NCBI GenBank assembly: GCA_013397435.1
Contig: VZRG01000004.1
Location: 1,401,560 to 1,465,559, forward strand
Direction of reading: 5' to 3'
Length of the DNA: 64,000 bases
From: Erythrocercus mccallii
Lineage: Eukaryota; Chordata; Aves; Passeriformes; Dicruridae
Of the stretch, positions 57,716-64,000 are shown one piece after another; position 1 is the stretch's first letter; the number at the start of each line of letters is the position of its first letter. The notes under the pieces are model-generated. The model was not told the DNA's origin, did no database searches, and saw nothing but the letters and a program-made list of their open reading frames with translations. Position numbers and translations under genes: made by a program.

Positions 57716-60700
57716 CTAAGCAGAAATACTTTTACAATAGGTAATAGTTGCTGTTGTTAATACTTCTTTCTGTGTGCTCCCCACTACAGAATCTCATGAT
57801 CACTGACAACAGAATTTTGTATTTGGCAATTGTTGCTCTTTCACTCACACAGTCACACCTACCCTCAGGAAGACTACATTTTTTTTTTCTCAGTCCTTGT
57901 AGTTGGTGATTTGTTACTCTTGAATTTGGCTTACAGTTTCAGTGAGATTATTTTTCTTTTCTAGTTTGGTAGCTTCAGTCACAAGAACAACTTCATGGAC
58001 AACATCTCCAAGTGGTTCATGCATCTTTATAAAATGCTTCAGTGCTTCGATGTCTATTTAATCAAACAGAAGTATTACTCAAATCTAGTTCTGATAGAAA
58101 GGTTGTTCTAACCTGAAAATATCAAGATTATGCTGTGCAGGGCATTTAGACTCAGAACAGTTAATCCAGGCACCTGCTTCCATATGGCAATTTGGACTCC
58201 TGCAACATCATTTGAAATCCTTCATTTAGGGAGAGCAGAGCCGGAGTGTTCCTCTTTTCTTATGAAGCTGTCTAGGGTCCAAGTTGCTTTCAGTAGTTCC
58301 ACCTGTCTTCCTACACTCCATCGATGTCCATGGACACTTCTTTGCTGAAGACCATCATACCTTTCTGCCTTCATCAGTGTAAGGTACCCTGTTGTAAATT
58401 GATCCAGGTTCGAAACACACACATGATCCTTCTAACACAAATCTTCCCCTAGGGAACTTCAGGAGGAATGTTTATTTTCGTCTTCCCTTGATAATCCTTT
58501 TCAGTGTAGGTAGCATCCCACACAGTCAATGTTCCCTTTCTTTCCGATTAGATTACTTTTGTATAAAGTTACACTGAAAGGCTGCTTGTGGTAGTGAATC
58601 TGAATTATGTAATCAGAATTTGAGAACCTCTTCTCTCCCAAGCCTAGATTTCAGTAGGCCTTTAAGAATTAAAGCAAAGAGTAACCTATCCTTTTAATCC
58701 ATGTGCCCTTCTCAAGTATCTATTTCCTAAACTGTGGGAATCCACATACAGAATTTTCCAGTTACCTCTCCTTAAGGAGTTTCGTGGAGCATTCTTAGGG
58801 CTCTTTTTCTAAACTGTGTCATAACAGACGAGTGCTAGGCAAGGTAAAAGACTTCTTTCTCCTTTATGAGCAGCTGATTGCAAACTATGGAGGAAATGAA
58901 AGTAGCTTCAGCATTTATTGTTGGCCAAAACAAAACCAAAAGCAACCCCTTTATACCTGCAGAGTTTGCAGAGCCTGACTATGGCTTAATTGCTCCTTTG
59001 ATTAGTGGAAATGGTACGTTGAAACTTAACACATCCATATAAGGATACATAGGAACAAATACTGGGACAATACCAGGGACACATATTGCAATGCACTTCA
59101 GTGGCCTTTCTAGCCAAGCTTAACCCAGCAGCTTCTGAATAAGATGAGACCATCATGTAAGAAGCATCCACCTCAGCTTTTAGTGACCAGCAATATTTTT
59201 GACACAAAGGTCGAAGATAGAAAAAAGTAAAAATATCTCTTCTAGAAAATTACTGGAAAAGTCAGTGCAAGATCTGGAGAAAACCTGTTTTGAAAAATCT
59301 CTTGTCAATTTGGTTTTACCCACTCACATTCCTGCTATAAAGGAGTGGCATGTGTGATAGGCTTGTTTCTGACATCCCCAGTTCTGCTCTATCCTTTTTG
59401 ATGCAGTGGGATGTAAACAGCACATACCATTTAACAGTACGCATGCAGGAACAGCAAGGGGTTTTTTTGAAAGAATGTCTTTTGTTTTCTCTAATAATTT
59501 CTAACATTCAAATTCCTCTTAACAGCAGGCTGGTGTTTCATGGGGGGTCATCACTGAGGAGTAACTGATAGACCCTATCACATTACTTTTCCTTTCTGCC
59601 AAGTGCAGTCGAGTTTTGTGAAGGCCTTCTCTAGTGTTTTATTACCAGCCTTTGCTTTTCACAGACCTGCAAATCTTCCTGAACAGGAGATTTTTGCTGT
59701 TGGTGCTATTTCACTGTTCAGTCCCTGCCGAGGACAGATGAATATGTTGAACAGCACTGGTGTTACACGTGCAGTGCTGGGGCACAGGCGCTGGGCATGG
59801 ACATACTGAACAAATCCAGCCAAGGGCCTCACCAATGATTGAGAGACTGGAAATACAAGTCATCTGAAATACAAGGAGAGGGTGAGAGCTGGGATTGTTT
59901 AGCATGCAATAAAGATAACTTGCTGGGGGAGGAAAACTTACTGATGTGTCTAAATACTGGATAAAAGCCTTTATCAAAAGCACAGGGGTCCACAGCAAGA
60001 CAATCCTACTGAGGCCCTACAGCAGCATACTGTTAATTTTGCAGTTCTAGTTTTCTCTCATCAAGCCTAAATAGTGGAGCAAACAGGGAATTAATTCTGC
60101 AAATACTTAAAAAGAAAACAAGTCAAAAACAATGCAAAAGAACTCCCCATACAATGCTGTCAATTGAGTATACATTACAGACCTCAAAGGGTTTTTTAAT
60201 AGTTGATGTATGAAAATGCTATCCAATGAATACAAGCACACAGAAATACTCTGAAAGGGAGCCCAGAAGCCAAAAATAAATGCTTCCTCAGCACTCAGCA
60301 TGCATATACAGAAAGGTGTATCAAATGTTTTAGAGGTATGTATGTTTAAACAGAGCTCATGAATCTAGAAAAACATCTTGGCAGTTACAAAAGTTCAGCA
60401 AAATTTGAATCACCTGATTCACTATTTTCAGTACTCAAAATATACAGTCAATAATACATTGTAATACACACAACTATAGCACAAGCTTTGAAGACTTTAA
60501 ACATAGCAGTGTGAGGAGTTGCTGCATTACTTAATGCTTGGGATAAACTTGAAATTAAACTATCATGTTTTGTTTCCACATTTTTAATGTTTAGAAAACC
60601 TCACCCGTTGCAAATTCTCACTCCACCCAAGATTCCCACAAATTACATTATTTGCAAAGACAACTCCCAAAGAACCCCAGGAAATAAAAGTTCACTTATG

Positions 60701-62362
60701 AGGAGGCCCTGATATTTACTTTCCCTGCTATGTGCAGTGTCTTTGAGTGTTAATGGGTACTGTGAACAAGACCTTCTCAAGCAGTGAACTTTCAGTGCAT
60801 TGCCTTTGATTTTGGCTACAGGACAAAAATACCTGAAAAAAGATAACAGTAAAAAACAATGGCATCACAAACAGCTGTTCCACAGCACACTTTGCACAAG
60901 AGCATATTTAGGGTATGTGACCTCTGATGTATCCTGGGCAGAAAATGGGGACTGAGGCATTATTTATTTTTCACAGAATCAGCTGCTGTGGGATGGCAGT
61001 TTCTCAATTGCTTTTCTAGCCTAGTTCCTCCAGCTATTTATGATATTACATGTACCCAAAGAACCAGTCTGTTTTCAGTCTATTACTAATGAGAACATTT
61101 TCAGCTCTAGAAAGCTGAAAAACACGTGGAGATTTCTAAAGAGTTAATTTGGTCATGGGACAAAGGGACAGTAGGGATTCAAGCTGCTTCCCTCTGCTAG
61201 GATCAAATGGGAAGGGTCTGCATGTTCAGGCTGCCAGAGCCTGACCAAGGCACTGTCTAAACACAGGCACCACACTGACCAATCAGATAATTAGACCAGC
61301 TTCAATATAGCTATGAAAAAAATGGTATGCATACGTTTGTCTGTATCCAAAATACCCATTTTTTTATTTGTCACCTTGAAACTCAGCTTTGTAAGTGACC
61401 TTCCTTGTAACAATATGCTCTGTTGTTACACCTTGTTTTTTGTCTTGAAAGAGGACACAAGAAGTCTGTCTTGCTTCGTGTTTTGAAACATCACCACCAT
61501 CCCTCATCACCACATCTTTGGTAAAATGTTTTACTGTTTTGCCTGTGCTGCCACTATTGATCTTGCACAAACAGCTGTGAGCACATTTATAATTTTCCAT
61601 CAAGTGTGCAGATCATGAATATCAAGACAATAAAATCAGAAAACATTTTAGCCTGAAATACTAGTGAGCACTGTTTTGTGGACATTCACAAAACCAACAC
61701 TTACACAGAGAAGAAAACCAGTTTAAAGTACAGAAAAGAAAGCGGAAAAAAATTGAATGTGACAAGAAATATTGTCCCCGGTTATGCAGTTCCAGTCAGA
61801 ATCACTGATCATGCTAAGTGTTTTGAACAAATGAAGTTTCCTAAACTCCAGAAAAATTATACTTTGATTTTTTTTTTGCTTGTTGACATTTTCTCAGCTG
61901 TAACTGAGAAGAAACCTTACAAAATCACATTACCCATTTCTTTAGTTATCTGAGTAGATTGTTAGAGTAGCATAGTCTCTCTTCTCAGGGTCAGAACAGT
62001 ATCTTGTTTACAACACTTTGAATCCCATTACAATCTACAGAGAAAGAAACTTGATCTTAAAAAACAAGAACTGTTCTTCATAAAATGCAGTCAGGGAGTT
62101 TCTCTGCATTTTGTTACAGTGTCCAAATTATGAAATCAGCTCTTGTTGCCATAGTTGGACCTGCCTGGGTCACAAGACTGAAAAGCTGCAGAGATGAAAC
62201 TGTAAAAGTACTTCAATGCTGAGAACATATGCTGCTTGCAAAATAATAAGGAAAGCATGAAAATTGAGATCAGTGTTATTGATACCTGCTTTTTAGTTTC
62301 TGTACTGTGGCTTCTAATTTTTCAACTGTTAACTGGAATGGGTGACTTTCTTCATCAGTCAC
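57692..62362 (-). CDS. Unidentified minus-strand spliced gene, C-terminal part, convergent with GATAD1
   Basis: Four minus-strand exons join in phase: 62286-62362, 61375-61574, 57935-58053 and 57692-57715. Each has GT-AG ends; the 58053 acceptor is weak but phase-compatible. They give about 139 residues. The order is a charged helix (EESHPFQLTVEKLEATVQKL), a Cys- and Lys-containing middle (SGSTGKTVKHFTKDVVMRDG, HIVTRKVTYKAEFQ), IEALKHFIKMHEPLGDVVHE with LVTEATKLEKKNNLTET, and AHNAYLP then stop. A minus AATAAA lies at 57635-57640, 52 nt past the stop. The first part lies further right, perhaps including 63896-63978, or outside the window. I do not recognise the family. PEX1, the mammalian neighbour, does not match. 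Confidence 0.5.
57935..58053 (-). CDS. Unidentified gene, internal exon
   Basis: The 119-nt exon has donor gaaact/gtaagc and acceptor gattaaatag. It completes a GAC codon with the phase 1 base of the previous exon and then reads IEALKHFIKMHEPLGDVVHE and VVLVTEATKLEKKNNLTET. A stronger AG (tattttcag) lies about 55 nt upstream, but all three frames after it stop, so it is unlikely to be used. Confidence 0.45.
58054..61374 (-). other. Inferred intron of the unidentified minus-strand gene
   Basis: The gap contains a minus-strand candidate exon beginning at about 60836 (acceptor gttatcttttttcag). One of its frames is protein-like for 60 codons (KIKGNALKVHCLRRSC, ESKYQGLLISELLFPG), but its phase does not fit. 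Other open frames, at 58130-58422, 59350-59568 and 59603-59998, have no support. Nothing else was recognised. Confidence 0.35.
61375..61574 (-). CDS. Unidentified gene, internal exon
   Basis: The 200-nt exon runs from acceptor tgctcacag to donor caag/gtgaca. It completes the Ser codon left by the 62286-62362 exon and exits in phase 1. It encodes CLCKINSGSTGKTVKHFTKD, VVMRDGGDVSKHEARQTSCV and LFQDKKQGVTTEHIVTRKVT. It is open over its whole length. The RDG-containing stretch faintly recalls intermediate-filament tails, which is not enough for an assignment. Confidence 0.5.
62286..62362 (-). CDS. Unidentified gene, internal exon (coiled-coil-like)
   Basis: The 77-nt exon lies between an excellent acceptor (aatattcttttctgtag) and a gtatca donor. 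It enters in phase 0 and exits in phase 2. It encodes VTDEESHPFQLTVEKL and EATVQKLKS. Heptad-like leucines suggest a coiled coil. Confidence 0.5.
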
Positions 62363-63895
62363 CTACAGAAAAGAATATTAGTAAGAATAAAAAGATTGAA
62401 TTTTCAAAGAGGGAACTAATGTTACACAATTTATGTGGCAAATACATCTTGCAGTGCTTGAGGGGAAACATTTGCAAACCAAATCTACTTGTAGTATGAC
62501 AGACTGCGAGCTGATAAATGTCAGCACAGAACAGTGCCTGCACAGAATGAGTGCAATCCCACACATCTTATGACACCCCCCTGCCGCCACTCTGCAGTCT
62601 GAGAAAATGATGGGCTGTCTCAAAAAGCACTGCACAGGTCCCATCTCTTCCCTTGGCCTTGGGTTACAATTTCAGGTTTGATTGTTCCCTGTAAATGTCT
62701 GCTAATGCCTGTGCATGGCTCAAGTTCCATCTCACTTAAGAAGGGCCTGTGAAGGGGCTGTATTCCACCCTGTAGCATATTCTGAAATTCATATCACTGG
62801 AGCTGGAATAAGATATCCACTTAAAACCACTAAGAAATGAAATTAACATTTCTCATAAGCATTTCTCCCTCTGCCTGCCTGCCTGCTCCAGCTGCTCAGG
62901 GAAGAAGGAGCACCCTGGGAAGGCTCTGCAGTGGCTCCCAACCATGGCACCTTAGGACAGATTGACTCTTCCTTGTGCTCCATGGTACAGGGGCCCTGCA
63001 TACCGTACAGACAGAGAGGAACAACCCTTTGTGTCTCACGTCACCCCAGCACTCTGCCTGCTCCCCACTGCAAGAGTTCTGCTTTAGACCCCCTCACCAA
63101 GACATGGCTCAGTCAGCAGCACTGGCAGTGCTGGACAGCTGCTGGGGAAGGACAAAGAGATCCAATCACCTAAACATGGGAAGAAAGACTGGGGTCACTG
63201 CAGAGGCAGATGCTGATGTGAGGGAAGCCAAGAACTTTTTCTCCCCAGGATCCCTAGAAAAAACAAGTTTCAATATGATGACTTCAATTGGGTTTTTTCC
63301 TACATCTGTGTTTTAAACCTGTCCTTAATGAAGGACATTTTGATCTTTTAAAAGTAAAAAAAAAAAAAAGTCTTTTAGACATTTAGAAAATGAGCAGGAT
63401 TTTAACTACTGGAAAAATGGCCACTAGAAAATGGGATAAGACAATTCTTGGCGAACACTAAAACAATAAACCACCAAATAAATAGCTCCTGTTGTAGCCT
63501 TTAAGTATCTAAACAAGGTCACAATGCTCTAGTTATAAAAAATTACTTCAGCAGTGCTTTGGCAATATACAAGCATTATATTAAAGTAATACATATTATT
63601 AAGAAATAATTTTATTACTATTTCCTGAAACTTGGCAGTGATTAAGGAAGTGGACATTAGCACTGAATCTGTAACTAGTTCATCTGAAGGACCCAGTTAC
63701 CTTCCCAACAGAAAAGGGGCATTTAAACCATGTGGATGGTTTTAATTCTCACAGTGCTAATGTTGGAATCATGTAACTTGGCATTGACAACATTTTGTGG
63801 GTAGTTCCAAACATTTTGGGGTTTATTCTTTACTTTTTATTCTACAAAGCTGTTGATCTCTGGAAATAAGGGAAATTGCCCAACATCTGCATGAC
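62363..63895. other. Unassigned region
   Basis: GC content is moderately raised around 62870-63200, with open frames on the + strand (62931-63173 and 62975-63316). No domain or splice pattern was recognised. A 14-base A-run lies at about 63356-63369. Confidence 0.4.
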
Positions 63896-63978
63896 CTTAG
63901 TAAATTTCGATGTACCAAAATCCAGTGTCAGCATCCACACTGGGTCTCCATAAGCTCCATACTGTGCTATAGCTGCGC
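63896..63978 (-). CDS. Possible upstream exon of the unidentified minus-strand gene
   Basis: The acceptor gattactaccctgtgtag opens an 83-nt stretch that enters with two codon bases and reads AAIAQYGAYGDPVWMLTLDF then GTSKFTK. It exits in phase 0, matching the 62286-62362 exon. The donor gtcatg is poor, so the join is doubtful. The peptide is protein-like. Confidence 0.25.
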
Positions 63979-64000
63979 CTACACAGGGTAGTAATCATTC

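Noticed and set aside
62931..63316. Overlapping + strand ORFs of 80 and 113 codons
   Set aside because: The region is moderately GC-rich. The peptides are not similar to anything I recognise, and the two frames overlap with neither favoured.
57400..64000. PEX1 exons on the minus strand
   Set aside because: PEX1 is expected here from mammalian gene order, but I found no match to its C-terminal residues or AAA+ motifs. The minus-strand exons seen are something else.
1..64000. tRNA, rRNA, CRISPR, bacterial operon features, complete LTR retrotransposons
   Set aside because: Nothing in the sequence resembles these. The window is vertebrate genomic DNA with only CR1-type interspersed repeats recognised.

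Overview
The window is vertebrate nuclear DNA, most likely from a bird. It has long AT-rich introns, short coding exons with canonical GT-AG junctions, one CpG-rich promoter, and interspersed repeats that are nearly all CR1 LINE fragments. I see no Alu, L1 or tRNA-derived SINE copies. The two recognisable genes, ANKIB1 and GATAD1, lie on the + strand in the same order as on human chromosome 7q21.

Positions 1-47.3 kb are the body of ANKIB1, an ankyrin-repeat RING-between-RING E3 ubiquitin ligase of the Ariadne group. The window opens inside an intron. The exon(s) encoding the N-terminus (about 60 residues in the human protein) lie upstream of the window. Eighteen coding exons follow, from 4375 to the stop codon at 45064-45066. 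Every splice phase joins correctly, and together they encode about 1031 residues: ankyrin repeats, a UBA-like segment, RING1, IBR, RING2 with its catalytic cysteine, Ariadne-type helices, a ubiquitin-interacting motif and an acidic Ser/Thr-rich tail. The 3' UTR runs to about 47.3 kb.

Positions 47.3-51.5 kb are intergenic and hold several antisense CR1 fragments, the last of which abuts the GATAD1 CpG island. GATAD1 (five coding exons, 51802-54756, 255 residues) encodes a small GATA-type zinc-finger chromatin protein. A well-formed minus-strand exon at 49996-50137 suggests a divergent spliced transcript from the GATAD1 promoter.

Positions 57-64 kb do not contain PEX1, the next gene in mammals. 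They do contain short minus-strand exons whose splice phases join (62286-62362, 61375-61574, 57935-58053, 57692-57715) and end in a stop codon followed by a minus-strand AATAAA. I infer an unidentified gene convergent with GATAD1. A separate + strand exon-like ORF lies at 57086-57338.

The ANKIB1 intron 26789-30922 carries a second puzzle: three phase-compatible + strand exon-like ORFs (27341-28400) and a broken minus-strand coding-like tract (28935-30459). I could not name either. These two regions are the main candidates for something undescribed. ANKIB1 and GATAD1 are certain; the unidentified loci are inferences from reading frames and splice signals.
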